Positions 40,205-50,326 of a stretch of DNA of 64,000 nucleotides are shown here, in pieces. A program made the translations under genes and the position numbers. The notes beneath the pieces were generated by a model. That model saw nothing but the letters and a program-made list of their open reading frames with translations. It ran no database searches and was not told where the DNA came from. How positions within the stretch are numbered: the first letter of the stretch is position 1; every line of letters starts with the position of its first letter. Source of the stretch: Stanieria cyanosphaera PCC 7437 (GTDB lineage Bacteria; Cyanobacteriota; Cyanobacteriia; Cyanobacteriales; Xenococcaceae); the NCBI RefSeq assembly GCF_000317575.1, contig NC_019748.1, positions 3,616,501-3,680,500 of the forward strand. Direction: 5' to 3'.

Positions 40205-41149
40205 TTACAAAGCATTGGCACCAGCAACCACTTCTAGAAGTTCTTGAGTAATTGCTGCTTGTCTAGCTTTGTTATAAGAAAGAGTCAATGTCCCAATCAA
40301 ATCGGAAGCATTCTCACTAGCATTGTTCATCGCAGTCATTCTTGCTGCAAGTTCGCTAGCTGCTGATTCTTGTAATGCTCGTAACAATTGATTATTGAGA
40401 TAAAGCGGTAACAGAGAATCCAAAATTTGAACGGGGTCTTGTTCAAAAATCATATCTTGAGGAAAAGCAGATACTTCAGTCGTAACTTTTTCCCGTTCTA
40501 CTTGGAATTCACCACCGCGGGTAGTCAGACGAAAGATTTCATCATCTTTGACTTCTAATCCTTGAGTTGTCAAAGGCAATAAAGTTTGTACAACGGGACG
40601 AGAACTAATCAAAGAAACGAATTTAGTATAGATCAACTCAACTCGATCTACAGTTTCTGACAAGAACAAAGATAACAATTCATCCGCGATTTCAGATGCT
40701 TCGGTTGCGGTAGGGATCTGTTCCAAACCACTGAATTTACGATCGATGGGTGCGTTACGATTTTGGAAATATTGAGCAGCTTTACGCCCTACAATCACAA
40801 AAGTATAATCAATTCCTTCAGCTTGGAGTTCTTTGGCTCTTTGTTCAGCACGACGGATCACGTTAGCATTATAACCACCACAAAGACCGCGATCGCCAGT
40901 AACCACTAACAATCCTACTTTGTTGACTTCTCTTTGCTTAAATAAAGGTAAGTCAACATCTTCAAATCTGAGTCTTCCTTGTAAGTTATAGAGAACCTGT
41001 GCTAAATTGTCCGCAAAAGGACGAGTCGCCGTAACTTGTTCTTGGGCGCGACGTACCTTAGCTGCTGCCACCAAGCGCATAGCTTCAGTAATTTTCTTGG
41101 TGTTTTTAACTGATTGAATGCGATCGCGAATAGCTTTTAAATTAGGCAT
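40205..41149 (-). CDS. atpG: ATP synthase F1 subunit gamma
   Basis: This 314-residue rotor shaft subunit has N-terminal and C-terminal coiled helices ([52 protein letters not shown]) that enter the alpha3beta3 ring. The central insertion (about residues 195-230) is characteristic of cyanobacterial and chloroplast gamma. The redox-regulated cysteine pair of the plant protein is absent. It is the last gene of the operon. Confidence 0.96.
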   Translation of the reverse strand: MPNLKAIRDRIQSVKNTKKITEAMRLVAAAKVRRAQEQVTATRPFADNLAQVLYNLQGRLRFEDVDLPLFKQREVNKVGLLVVTGDRGLCGGYNANVIRRAEQRAKELQAEGIDYTFVIVGRKAAQYFQNRNAPIDRKFSGLEQIPTATEASEIADELLSLFLSETVDRVELIYTKFVSLISSRPVVQTLLPLTTQGLEVKDDEIFRLTTRGGEFQVEREKVTTEVSAFPQDMIFEQDPVQILDSLLPLYLNNQLLRALQESAASELAARMTAMNNASENASDLIGTLTLSYNKARQAAITQELLEVVAGANAL

Positions 41150-41233
41150 TTCTGTAAACGGTAATTATTAATTAATTACAATATCCGACGACAAGTAGCC
41201 AGTAAGGATAAAGACGCAATCGGTCGCATCTCT

Positions 41234-41291
41234 ACTGATAACTAGTGTACGGGCAAGGCAGTGCCTTGCCTCTACGGGGTCACTGATAACT
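41234..41291. repeat. palindrome flanked by direct repeats inside the atp operon
   Basis: GGCAAGGCA-G-TGCCTTGCC (41,252-41,270) sits in a GTAC...CTAC frame. It is bracketed by two copies of ACTGATAACT (41,234-41,243 and 41,282-41,291), in the atpA-atpG gap. It looks like an inserted small repeat element and would fold into a strong hairpin in the operon mRNA. Confidence 0.65.
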
Positions 41292-41295
41292 GATT

Positions 41296-42813
41296 CTAAG
41301 CTGCTGCCAAGAAGGTTTGCTTGTATTCGGAGATAGCTTCTTTGAGAAGATTTTCAGCTTCATCAGTCAATTTCTTCTCAGAACCAATGATTTCTCCATA
41401 TTTTGGTTTGCTATTGCTCAGATAATCTCTTAATCCTTTAGCAAAAGCAGTTACTTTATTGGCAGGCAGATCGTCAAGATAGCCATTTAAACCAGCATAT
41501 ACAGTAGCTACTTGTTCAGCTACAGAAAGAGGAGAGTTTTGGGGCTGTTTGAGAACTTCCCGTAAACGTTGTCCACGAGCTAACTGAGCTTGAGTAGCAG
41601 CATCCAAATCAGAAGCAAACTGAGCAAATGCCTCTAATTCAGCAAACTGAGCCAATTCTAACTTCAGTTTACCAGCTACTTGTTTCATAGCTTTGGTTTG
41701 AGCAGCAGAACCTACCCGACTCACAGAAATACCAGCGTTAATCGCAGGACGGAAGCCAGCGTTAAACAAATCGGAAGAAAGGAAGATTTGACCGTCAGTA
41801 ATAGAAATTACGTTGGTAGGAATATAAGCAGAAACGTCACCAGCTTGAGTTTCAATAATTGGCAGTGCAGTCATACTACCACCACCCAATTCATCACTAA
41901 GTTTAGCAGCACGTTCTAAAAGACGAGAGTGGAGATAGAAAACGTCTCCAGGATAAGCTTCACGTCCTGGTGGACGACGCAGCAATAATGCCATCTGACG
42001 ATAAGCTTGAGCTTGCTTAGACAAGTCATCGTAGATTACTAAAGTGTGCTTGCCTTTGTACATGAAGTATTCAGCGATCGTAGCACCAGTATAAGGAGCG
42101 AGGTACTGAAGAGTAGCAGGATCGTTAGCATTTGCAGCCACCACGATCGTGTAAGCCATCGCGCCTTTTTCTTCTAAAGTATTAATTACCTGAGCTACAG
42201 TAGATGCTTTTTGACCGATCGCAATATAAACACAAATTACATCTTCTGATTTCTGGTTGATGATTGTATCTACTGCTACAGCAGTTTTTCCAGTTTGGCG
42301 ATCGCCGATAATTAGCTCTCGTTGACCACGACCAACTGGAATCATCGCGTCGATAGCGGTAATCCCTGTTTGTAGAGGTTCACAGACTGATTTACGAGCA
42401 ATAATTCCTGGTGCCATTGATTCGATCAAACGAGTTTCACCAGTGTTGATATCTCCTTTGCCATCGATAGGACGAGCTAAAGCATCAACTACTCTGCCAA
42501 TCATAGCTTCCCCTACTGGGATAGAAGCAATTTTAGCAGTTGCTTTAACTGTACTACCTTCTTGGATATCGCGACCGTCTCCCATCAATACGGCACCCAC
42601 GTTATCTTCTTCTAGGTTAAGAGCGATACCTACTGTACCATCTTCAAATTCTAGAAGTTCCCCTGCCATTGCTTGCTCCAGACCGTAAATCCTGGCGATA
42701 CCGTCCCCTACCTGGAGGACAGTACCAACGTTAGAAATTTGAACTTCTTGATCGTAGGATTCAATCTGTTGGCGAATAATGCTGCTAATTTCGTCTGGTC
42801 TGATGCTTACCAT
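41296..42813 (-). CDS. atpA: ATP synthase F1 subunit alpha
   Basis: This 505-residue non-catalytic nucleotide-binding subunit has the P-loop [10 protein letters not shown] (about residue 170) and the arginine-finger region [17 protein letters not shown]. The N-terminal [14 protein letters not shown] docks delta. Its length is as expected for cyanobacteria. Confidence 0.98.
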   Translation of the reverse strand: MVSIRPDEISSIIRQQIESYDQEVQISNVGTVLQVGDGIARIYGLEQAMAGELLEFEDGTVGIALNLEEDNVGAVLMGDGRDIQEGSTVKATAKIASIPVGEAMIGRVVDALARPIDGKGDINTGETRLIESMAPGIIARKSVCEPLQTGITAIDAMIPVGRGQRELIIGDRQTGKTAVAVDTIINQKSEDVICVYIAIGQKASTVAQVINTLEEKGAMAYTIVVAANANDPATLQYLAPYTGATIAEYFMYKGKHTLVIYDDLSKQAQAYRQMALLLRRPPGREAYPGDVFYLHSRLLERAAKLSDELGGGSMTALPIIETQAGDVSAYIPTNVISITDGQIFLSSDLFNAGFRPAINAGISVSRVGSAAQTKAMKQVAGKLKLELAQFAELEAFAQFASDLDAATQAQLARGQRLREVLKQPQNSPLSVAEQVATVYAGLNGYLDDLPANKVTAFAKGLRDYLSNSKPKYGEIIGSEKKLTDEAENLLKEAISEYKQTFLAAA

Positions 42814-42881
42814 ATTCTCTCGTTACTTGTTGATAGTTCTTTGCTGTTTGTTTTTTATTATCAGTTGTTGGCTATCGACTG

Positions 42882-43433
42882 CTAAGTGTTTAAACTCATG
42901 CTGATTCGACGTAGTTGTCCACGCAAACTAGCATCAATAACTTGAGAGCCTATTTTAATGACAACTCCACCAATTAAACTAGGATCGACACTAGTTTTTA
43001 ACTCAACATTCTGAGCTTGAGAAATTGCCTTGACGCGATCGATAACTGCTTGTTGTTGTGAATCTGTAAGTTCTTTGGCAGCTATAACTTCTGCTAAAAC
43101 AGTTTGGTTTAATTTCCGCAGTAAATTGAGGTATTGCTCTGCTACTTGCTTCAAAAAGATAATGCGACGTTTATCAATCAACAACATTAAAAAGTTGATT
43201 AAGTATGGATTCGCGCTATCTCCTAGCACTCTGCGTAGCACGTTTTTTTTATCTTCTGCTTTGATAATTGGATTGGCAACAAAAGCACTAAATTCATCAG
43301 ATTCTTCCATCAAACTAAGCAATTGACGGAAACTCTCACCAAACTCCTCTGTAAGATTATGTTGTTGAGCTACAGACATCAAAGCTTGCGCATAAGGTTC
43401 AGCAATTTCGCTACTAATTAAAGCTTCACTCAT
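42882..43433 (-). CDS. atpH: ATP synthase F1 subunit delta
   Basis: This 183-residue OSCP/delta subunit connects the stator stalk to F1. It has the N-terminal helical domain ([17 protein letters not shown]) and the conserved C-terminal [25 protein letters not shown]. It is two bases downstream of atpF (stop-start spacing), consistent with translational coupling. Confidence 0.96.
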   Translation of the reverse strand: MSEALISSEIAEPYAQALMSVAQQHNLTEEFGESFRQLLSLMEESDEFSAFVANPIIKAEDKKNVLRRVLGDSANPYLINFLMLLIDKRRIIFLKQVAEQYLNLLRKLNQTVLAEVIAAKELTDSQQQAVIDRVKAISQAQNVELKTSVDPSLIGGVVIKIGSQVIDASLRGQLRRISMSLNT

Positions 43434-43435
43434 AA

Positions 43436-43969
43436 TTATCCTCCCAGTCGAGCAATACTACGGTCTATGAGTTGATGTTGAGTTTCATCATTGAGAAACT
43501 CTCCCAATTGATTTTCTACTCGTCCGAGAGCTAAAGCTGTAATTCTTTGCTTTAATTCAGCGATCGCTCTTTCTTGTTCAGAATTGAGGTCGGCTACTGC
43601 CATAGCTTTGATTCGCTCAACTTCTTTTTCTCCTTGAGCCAAAATCGCTTGTTTGGCTTTTTGAGCATTAGCTTCGGCATCAGAGATAATTTTGCTAGCT
43701 GTAGATTTAGCTTGAGCGAGTTTTTCTTGTTCTTGGGCTAGAGCTTGAGCAGCTTTCCGTTGCTTTTCTTCTACTTCCCCGATTTTTTGGGCTATTTTAT
43801 TTTTTCGTTCATTTAAAATGTTGCCCACTATTTTACTACCGTAGTAAAACAGTACGCCAGCCAAAATCAAGAGGTTGATTAGGTTAGATTCCAAAATATC
43901 GAAGTTTAACCCAAAACCACCCTCAGCCTCTGAATGTGCTTCTGTTAAAAAAAATAAAGTTTCTATCAT
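43436..43969 (-). CDS. atpF: ATP synthase F0 subunit b
   Basis: This 177-residue stator subunit has one N-terminal membrane segment ([15 protein letters not shown]) and a long charged coiled coil to the end. It pairs with b' from the next gene in photosynthetic ATP synthases. Confidence 0.95.
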   Translation of the reverse strand: MIETLFFLTEAHSEAEGGFGLNFDILESNLINLLILAGVLFYYGSKIVGNILNERKNKIAQKIGEVEEKQRKAAQALAQEQEKLAQAKSTASKIISDAEANAQKAKQAILAQGEKEVERIKAMAVADLNSEQERAIAELKQRITALALGRVENQLGEFLNDETQHQLIDRSIARLGG

Positions 43970-44012
43970 ACCTAGTTCTTGCTTTACTTCAGATTTTTTC
44001 TAGTCCCCTAGG

Positions 44013-44447
44013 CTATGATTTAACTAGCTCTGGTCCGAGAAGTTTTTCTAGAATTTGGCGAGAGAGAACGTCTACTTCTTGTTCTAAGCTCGTTAAGGCT
44101 GCTGCTTTTTGTTGTTGAATCTCTTGAGCAGCTTTTTCCCGTTCTGCCTGAACTTGTTTCTGAGCTTCAGCAGTTTTTTGAGCAATAATTTCTTTTGCTT
44201 CTGCTTGAGCTTTTTCTAAAATAACTTGAGACTCTCGACGAGCTTGAGCTATTTGCTTCTCGTATTCTTTGACTATTTGCTCTGCTTTAGACAACTTTTC
44301 ACGAGAGTCGATCTCGTTCTTGCGAACATAATTATCTCGCTCGTCTAGTACCTTAGTCAGGGGTTTATAGAAAACGGCGTTTAACACAAAGGTTAAAACC
44401 AAGAATTGCACTGCCATCAGAGGCAGAGTCGCATCAAAATCAAACAT
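44013..44447 (-). CDS. atpG': ATP synthase F0 subunit b'
   Basis: This 144-residue second b-type stator subunit is the mark of photosynthetic organisms. It has a membrane segment near the start ([21 protein letters not shown]) and a coiled coil rich in Glu, Gln and Ala. It lies 43 bp upstream of atpF. Confidence 0.95.
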   Translation of the reverse strand: MFDFDATLPLMAVQFLVLTFVLNAVFYKPLTKVLDERDNYVRKNEIDSREKLSKAEQIVKEYEKQIAQARRESQVILEKAQAEAKEIIAQKTAEAQKQVQAEREKAAQEIQQQKAAALTSLEQEVDVLSRQILEKLLGPELVKS

Positions 44448-44552
44448 TTTTTATCAAGCCAATCAGAATTGGAACTGCATGCGATTAATACCGATACGGA
44501 TGGAGGCAGGCGCGACGCAAGAGATGCTCGCACCTTAACCAGTTAAGCAATT

Positions 44553-44813
<261 letters not shown>

Positions 44814-44910
44814 TTACAAACTACAAAAAATTAATTAGAGAAAGTTTTGTTGTTGAGCAAATTGAATTAGATTAACTCAACTAAAAATCGGTTAATCAAT
44901 GAGGTAAAAA

Positions 44911-45669
44911 CTATTCCTCATGTCCTTCTTCACCGTGTCCCTCTAGAGCTTCATGTATATAAGCTCCGGCTAAGGTAGCAAAGATTAGAGCCTGAATTGC
45001 ACTGGTAAATAGTCCCAATGCCATTACTGGTAACGGCACAAATAAGGGTACTAACAGTACGAATACAGCTACTACTAATTCGTCAGCAACGATATTACCA
45101 AAAAGACGGAAACTGAGGGATAGAGGTTTAGTAAAATCTTCTAAAATCGCGATCGGTAACAAGACCGGAGTCGGCTCGATATACCTCTTAAAGTATCCTA
45201 AACCTTTTTTGCTCAAACCTGCGTAAAAATAGGCCAGAGAAGTGAGCAATGCTAGGGCAACTGTAGTATTAATGTCGTTGGTTGGAGCAGCAATTTCTCC
45301 TGAAGGTAATTTAAGTAACTTCCAAGGAATTAGTGCGCCTCCCCAATTAGAGACAAAAATAAACAGAAATAAAGTGCCAATAAAGGGCACCCAAGGACGA
45401 TATTCTTTTTCGCCTAGCTGGTTTTTTGCTAAATCTCGAATAAATTCTAGGGCATATTCCATAAAATTTTGAATGCCACTAGGAATTCTTTGAATGTTTT
45501 GAGTTGCTGCTAGAGAAGCAATGATTAAAACACCCATTACAAGCCAGGAGGCTAGAAAAACCTGCCCGTGAACTGTATAGTTACCGATTTTCCAAAGGAA
45601 ATGTTCGCCAACTTCCAATTCTGCTAGGGTAAATAAATTTGGGTAAGTCAAACTATTGAGAATTTCCAT
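44911..45669 (-). CDS. atpB: ATP synthase F0 subunit a
   Basis: This 252-residue membrane subunit forms the proton half-channels against the c ring. The conserved arginine lies in [20 protein letters not shown], and the C-terminal helix [19 protein letters not shown] is typical. The protein ends with an acidic tail. Confidence 0.97.
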   Translation of the reverse strand: MEILNSLTYPNLFTLAELEVGEHFLWKIGNYTVHGQVFLASWLVMGVLIIASLAATQNIQRIPSGIQNFMEYALEFIRDLAKNQLGEKEYRPWVPFIGTLFLFIFVSNWGGALIPWKLLKLPSGEIAAPTNDINTTVALALLTSLAYFYAGLSKKGLGYFKRYIEPTPVLLPIAILEDFTKPLSLSFRLFGNIVADELVVAVFVLLVPLFVPLPVMALGLFTSAIQALIFATLAGAYIHEALEGHGEEGHEE

Positions 45670-45728
45670 TGCCTAGATTGCTTGAAAAAATCAACACAAC
45701 CAATCTGATCGCATTTCTCGAGCTTACT

Positions 45729-46181
45729 TTAATCCTCTTGTTTTACTTCTACTGTATTAGCCGTGATTAAGACTGTTTGTAGAGTGTAAATTAGGATAGC
45801 AGCTTTATAGGTGAGAAATCCTAAAAAGACTGGGAGAATGTGTAATTGTTGCCGTTGACTTGCAACAATAATTAGGCCAGCAAAGATTGCTAATCCTTTC
45901 CCTCCGAGACGCTGTTGTTGTTGACCTAGGCGTTCAACATCTTTGGCTAATAACGTTAAATAAACTACTCCTACTAATGCACCCAAAAGATAATTAAGGG
46001 CAGTATTGAGGGAATAGAAATACCAGACAGGCAGAAAGATGATTGTCGTTAGCGTTAAGGTTACCAACAACAAAGTTTTTTGTAGCTGGTAATACTCTTG
46101 CATCGAATTCTCTTGGGGAGAATCCGTTTGAGTCAGTTCGTTTGCTTGTCCTGGCATTGGTTCTAGTGGTTGATTAGACAA
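45729..46181 (-). CDS. atpI: ATP synthase subunit I (AtpI)
   Basis: This 150-residue hydrophobic protein with four predicted helices ([39 protein letters not shown]; and two more) is the first gene of the operon. AtpI family proteins assist assembly of the c ring. The N-terminal 25 residues are polar. Position at the head of the operon supports the call more than sequence, which diverges quickly in this family. Confidence 0.88.
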   Translation of the reverse strand: MSNQPLEPMPGQANELTQTDSPQENSMQEYYQLQKTLLLVTLTLTTIIFLPVWYFYSLNTALNYLLGALVGVVYLTLLAKDVERLGQQQQRLGGKGLAIFAGLIIVASQRQQLHILPVFLGFLTYKAAILIYTLQTVLITANTVEVKQED

Positions 46182-46412
46182 AGGTTACGTACTCGGTTAC
46201 TGACCCATGGTTTACTGAGTGAAACTAAACTTAAATTTAATTGAGAGATGAGCTTCGTTTGAAATAAGAATTTCACCTCAAGATTAGACAGCAGTTTGAA
46301 TTGCTGCAAGTTTAGCTCAGACCATTTGCAATCATATCATGGGATAGTGGTAATTATTAAAATTTTCTGAATGAAAAATAAGTAGAGATTAAGAAAGAAT
46401 TTTGTTGGTAAG

Positions 46413-47633
46413 TTAGGATTTTTCTGGGATTTTTTCTGAAGGAGAGAGAATAATTAATTGCCTTGCCCAAAGCGATCGCACTAGGTTTAAATCTACTGAA
46501 CAATCAGTGATTAATTGTCGTACATTAGTATGTTGTTGTTCGCAAGCGGTCATGAATTGGTATTCTGCTTCGGATAAATTTACCAATTGATAATCATAAT
46601 CAAAGAAACTGCGACTTGGCCAACCTTGCATACAGGGATGAAGTTCGGCAATAGCTGATAGTAACATTTGATCGTCAGTCCAATCGATTTTCGGTAAAGG
46701 CTGACGGGCTAGGAAAAATTCGTAATGAGTTAAACTGGGGTCGAGTAGTTCAATGAGTCGATAAATTTGGCGATCGTTTAAGGTTTGACTTCTGGCTAAA
46801 AGTTCTGGAGAATTGCCGATTAATCTGGATAATTCCCAATAATTTCGATTAGAAAAACCAACAAATTCTAAACCAGAAGCATCAATTAACTCAAATAAAG
46901 TTTCAATATTGTAATCGATTTCTTGGGGATGAACGTACATATCAGCAAAAGCTTCATCGCGATGGTTTTCTAATGCCCAACGTTCTTTTTCTTGTTTAAG
47001 GATACGATTATTTTCTGGTAAAGCAGCAAAAATTTGTCTACCAACTTGAACTCCATCTCGATAATCACCACGTTGATCACCTTGTAAAAGAGCGATCGCT
47101 TTTTGCATCAAAGCAATTTCCCAACGTCCTAATTCAGCATAGACAAAAATATGAAGTAGTCCACCTGGTGCTAATTTAGAAGCTAGGGCTTGAATTCCTT
47201 TGATCGGATCGGGTAGATGGTGCAGTACTCCCACACAATTAATAAAATCAAATTCTCCTGGTAACTGAGTTGCTTGTTCCAACTTCAGATGATGAAATTC
47301 AACTGATTTAGCATGATTAGCGATCGCCCCAGAACGATGACACCTTTCTTGTGCTACTTCTAAAGCTTTCTCACTCAAATCAATTGCTACTATGTCTGCT
47401 TCAGGATTGAGATGAATTAGATAGTCTGTACCAGAACCTGTACCACAACCAGCATCAAGAATACGAATATCTTGACGAGATGGTTTTTTACCTGTGCAAA
47501 AATTATAAGCTGCCGTCCAACTCCATCGCCAATTATATCCAGGCGGTAATTGATCTGATAAAGGATCGGGGGGAAAAGGATAGGTATTGTATAAATTAGC
47601 TACTGCGGTATTAATTGCTTGTAGATCGGACAT
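46413..47633 (-). CDS. SAM-dependent methyltransferase with C-terminal extension
   Basis: This 406-residue protein has a class I methyltransferase core: motif I ILDAGCGTGSGTDYL about residues 57-71, acidic loop IVAIDLSEKALEVA, and post-motif CVGVLHHLPDP. A ~200-residue C-terminal region ends in a winged-helix-like segment (VRQLITDCSVDLNLVRSLWARQLI). The substrate is unknown. It is transcribed towards the atpI-B... operon's upstream side but separated by a 230-bp spacer. Confidence 0.85.
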   Translation of the reverse strand: MSDLQAINTAVANLYNTYPFPPDPLSDQLPPGYNWRWSWTAAYNFCTGKKPSRQDIRILDAGCGTGSGTDYLIHLNPEADIVAIDLSEKALEVAQERCHRSGAIANHAKSVEFHHLKLEQATQLPGEFDFINCVGVLHHLPDPIKGIQALASKLAPGGLLHIFVYAELGRWEIALMQKAIALLQGDQRGDYRDGVQVGRQIFAALPENNRILKQEKERWALENHRDEAFADMYVHPQEIDYNIETLFELIDASGLEFVGFSNRNYWELSRLIGNSPELLARSQTLNDRQIYRLIELLDPSLTHYEFFLARQPLPKIDWTDDQMLLSAIAELHPCMQGWPSRSFFDYDYQLVNLSEAEYQFMTACEQQHTNVRQLITDCSVDLNLVRSLWARQLIILSPSEKIPEKS

Positions 47634-47988
47634 AAAATTTGGTTAACCAACTAAAAATTACTTGGAACTCTAAATTTTATCGGGCAGAAGGTCAATCAAT
47701 TACATATTTTTAACAAAATTCAAGCTCATCAAAATTAACTGATTTTTAAATCAAGATTTTGGTTGATGAAATGATTGAGTAAATTAAAAAAAGTCAAATC
47801 AAAAAATAAAAGTCCCTTCTTTAATTAACTCAGAAGAGACATTTAAATCATGGACAATTATGAACCCTTTCAATATTTAAATCTTAGCTTGGTTAAGCTA
47901 AAAGCAAGTAATTGATCATTGAAAAACTTTCAAGCGATCGCTTAAATGTTACTAAATTTGATCTTAGTAGTTTTATCAAACTAAATAA
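47634..47988. other. AT-rich spacer with terminator
   Basis: The spacer between the methyltransferase gene and the beta-barrel-like gene contains a stem-loop at 47,800-47,840 and a GCGATCGC site near 47,935. No gene was recognised. Confidence 0.5.
47800..47840 (-). terminator. terminator after the beta-barrel-like gene
   Basis: On the minus strand GTCTCTTCT and AGAAGGGAC (47,832-47,840 with 47,812-47,820, one mismatch) form a stem followed by TTTTATTTTTTG. Confidence 0.65.
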
Positions 47989-48669
47989 TTAGAAATTATA
48001 TCCAAGTCCTAATAGTAATCCTATTTCTGTATCATCAATAAATTTAAAGTTCACACCTGCATTAGCAGTAAACACAGAAGATATAGGAATATCTAAACCA
48101 CCGGTGGCTACTACCCCTACTGTATCACCTCCTGTAGAAAGCGAAATACCACCACCTACATAAGGAGCTACACTAAATTCAGCATCTTCGACTTCCCTAG
48201 TGAAGAAATCGACTGTTAAAGGCAAAATAAAAGTTGCATCTCCACTAATCAAAGCAGAAGGACGGAAAGAGACGTTTTCAGTTAGTCCTATTTTGCTAAT
48301 TACGGCAAATGAACTGTCTCCGATCGCAGTATTACCATCAAGACCTATATTACCACCGATACCAAAATAACTAGAGCCTGAACGAGTCGTTCTTCCTGGT
48401 TGAACCTCAAAATCTGTTTGTGCTACTTCTGTAGCTGTAGATGTATTGTTTAAGTTAGAAGCAGAAGTCAATTGTTGAAAATTATTAGAATTAATGGCTG
48501 GTATTCCTTGAAGAGAATCTGATTTTTTCTCAAAGTTTTGGTTAGCTTTGGGTTGAATTTCCTCAACATTAGTTTCAGCTTGAGATGGTTGTCCTGCTAA
48601 GAAAACATAAAAAACTGCTAGACCAATAACTGCAAAATTGTTTAATCCAAAAAATAAATTCATAGTCAC
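47989..48669 (-). CDS. putative outer-membrane beta-barrel protein
   Basis: This 226-residue protein has a signal peptide (FGLNNFAVIGLAVFYVFLAG, cleavage near residue 31) and a low-complexity polar linker. The C-terminal ~140 residues alternate strand-like segments (FGIGGNIGLDGNT, SFAVISKIGLTENVSFRPS, FSVAPYVGGGISLS, GLLLGLGYNF). The terminal phenylalanine matches the outer-membrane insertion signal. It resembles small OmpA/OMP-beta-barrel-type porin-like proteins. The specific role is unknown. Confidence 0.72.
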   Translation of the reverse strand: MTMNLFFGLNNFAVIGLAVFYVFLAGQPSQAETNVEEIQPKANQNFEKKSDSLQGIPAINSNNFQQLTSASNLNNTSTATEVAQTDFEVQPGRTTRSGSSYFGIGGNIGLDGNTAIGDSSFAVISKIGLTENVSFRPSALISGDATFILPLTVDFFTREVEDAEFSVAPYVGGGISLSTGGDTVGVVATGGLDIPISSVFTANAGVNFKFIDDTEIGLLLGLGYNF

Positions 48670-48854
48670 CTATATCTTTAAAATTTATTTGAACGAAGAT
48701 TAAGATTAATTCTTTACGTTCCTAATCTAAAGGTTATTTGTGACAAAAAAATGACCAAAAAGTAAGATTTTTAACTAAAATAATTTTTTTTTATCTTAAA
48801 TTTTCTAGCTTTGGGGGGATGCAATTTTGAGTAAATTGTAGCAAAAGTAAAACT

Positions 48855-48886
48855 TATAGTAGTTCTCACGCTCTATGAGGTACATC
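48855..48886 (-). repeat. dispersed imperfect palindrome (family A), copy 5
   Basis: On the minus strand: ATGTACCTCA, AGAGC, GTGAGAACTA, CTATA. Nearly identical to copy 1 at 7,835. Confidence 0.7.
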
Positions 48887-48964
48887 CTAAGCTATAGGTC
48901 TCTGTTGATTGTTCATGGTTAATAGTTGATTGCTACTTTTGACTTTTTACTTCCTGATCAAGGA

Positions 48965-48996
48965 GTGTATCTTACCAATTATGAGAAACGCTATAA
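48965..48996 (+). repeat. dispersed imperfect palindrome (family A), copy 6
   Basis: GTGTATCTTACCAATTATGA, then GAAACGCTATAA. It is opposite in orientation to copy 5, 79 bp away. Confidence 0.6.
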
Positions 48997-49219
48997 GTTA
49001 GAGTATATTTATTTGAATAACTTCTGCTGAATCGATTATTCTCAGCAGTTATTTATTGATTTTTTCCTTTAATCTTTATATCGCTTAATCAAAACGTTTG
49101 ATCTAAGATTTAAGATTATGATTAGATAATTGTCTCGTTTAAACTCGTTTAAATTAAAGTTACTATAAAAATAAAATATTTTGATTTACGTATTTTAATT
49201 AATTATCTGCTCAAGCCTA

Positions 49220-49260
49220 CAAAAAAAAAGAAAATCTCCTCCACCCATAGAGTAGAAGAG
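49220..49260 (-). terminator. terminator of the cmp operon
   Basis: On the minus strand CTCTTCTAC pairs with GTGGAGGAG (49,252-49,260 with 49,236-49,244; two G-U pairs). It is followed by ATTTTCTTTTTTTTT. It lies 40 bp past the cmpD stop. Confidence 0.8.
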
Positions 49261-49300
49261 AAAAAGAGACAATGAACAACTATAAAATCGACAATGTTAA

Positions 49301-50143
49301 TTAAGCCGCATCATCGTGGGCAAAACGATTGTAGAGAAAGTCTAGGGCATAGTTACGCAAATCATAATATTCTGGTTGTTCCATGATTTGATCTCGGTTG
49401 CGTGGACGGGGAAAATCAATATTCATAATTTCCCCAATACCAGCAGCAGGCCCATTAGTCATCATAACTAACTTATCTGCTAAAAATAATGCTTCATCGA
49501 TATCGTGAGTGATCATCAAAACAGTGCAACGATGATCGTTCCAAATTTTCAGCAATTCTTCTTGTAGTTCTTCTTTGGTAATAGCATCTAATGCCCCAAA
49601 CGGTTCATCTAAGATTAAAACTTCTGGACGAATTGCTAACGCCCTGGCAATAGAAACTCTTTGTTTCATACCACCAGAGATTTGAGTCGGTTTTTTCTCT
49701 GCTGCTTCAGTTAAACCTACTAAAGCTAGATGTTCTCTGACAATAGCGCGTTTTTCCTGTTCGGGTTTATTAGGATGAACTGAATCAACTGCTAAATAAA
49801 CATTATCAAATACTGTTAACCAAGGTAGAAGGGCATAGTTTTGAAATACTACCATGCGATCGGGTCCTGGTTCGGTGATGATTTTTCCGCCTACTGTTAC
49901 TGAACCAGTTGTAGGATGAGCAAAACCAGAAACCATATTTAAAAGGGTAGATTTACCGCAACCAGAGTGACCAATAACGCAGATAAATTCTCCTTCGTTA
50001 ACAGTTAAATTGACGTTTTCTAAAACAGTATAAGGTCCTGTCGGAGTAGGGTAAACTTTCGAGACTCCTTCAATATTAAGGAATGAAGCATTTTGAATCG
50101 GACGGGGTTGAAATTGTAATACTTGTTTATTGGAAGCTTGCAT
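49301..50143 (-). CDS. cmpD: bicarbonate/nitrate-type ABC transporter ATPase (CmpD/NrtD)
   Basis: This 280-residue stand-alone ATPase has Walker A GHSGCGKSTLLN, signature ISGGMKQRVSIARAL and Walker B VLILDEPFGALDAIT. It pairs with the ATPase domain of the cmpC product to drive uptake. It is the last gene of the four-gene transporter operon, 183 bp after cmpC. NrtD and CmpD cannot be separated by this subunit alone; I follow the assignment from the solute-binding protein. Confidence 0.82.
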   Translation of the reverse strand: MQASNKQVLQFQPRPIQNASFLNIEGVSKVYPTPTGPYTVLENVNLTVNEGEFICVIGHSGCGKSTLLNMVSGFAHPTTGSVTVGGKIITEPGPDRMVVFQNYALLPWLTVFDNVYLAVDSVHPNKPEQEKRAIVREHLALVGLTEAAEKKPTQISGGMKQRVSIARALAIRPEVLILDEPFGALDAITKEELQEELLKIWNDHRCTVLMITHDIDEALFLADKLVMMTNGPAAGIGEIMNIDFPRPRNRDQIMEQPEYYDLRNYALDFLYNRFAHDDAA

Positions 50144-50326
50144 AAATCAAAAAAGATAAAGTGTGAAGGATGAGAGTTCAATAAACTTATGAGCGAAGGT
50201 TATTGTTTTTTATATTATCCTTGGATAAACACAGATAAAATTGATGAAAAATTCACTTTGACCCATAAATTTATTGATGATTTTTTTATTCTCCATTCAT
50301 AATCCCTAATTCATCATCAATTAGAA

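Larger units (their letters stand above)
48670..49300. other. spacer with paired palindromes and terminator
   Basis: This 631-bp spacer has two oppositely oriented family A repeats (48,855-48,886 and 48,965-48,996) bracketing ~80 bp, then AT-rich DNA, then the cmpD terminator (49,220-49,260). No gene was recognised. Confidence 0.6.
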
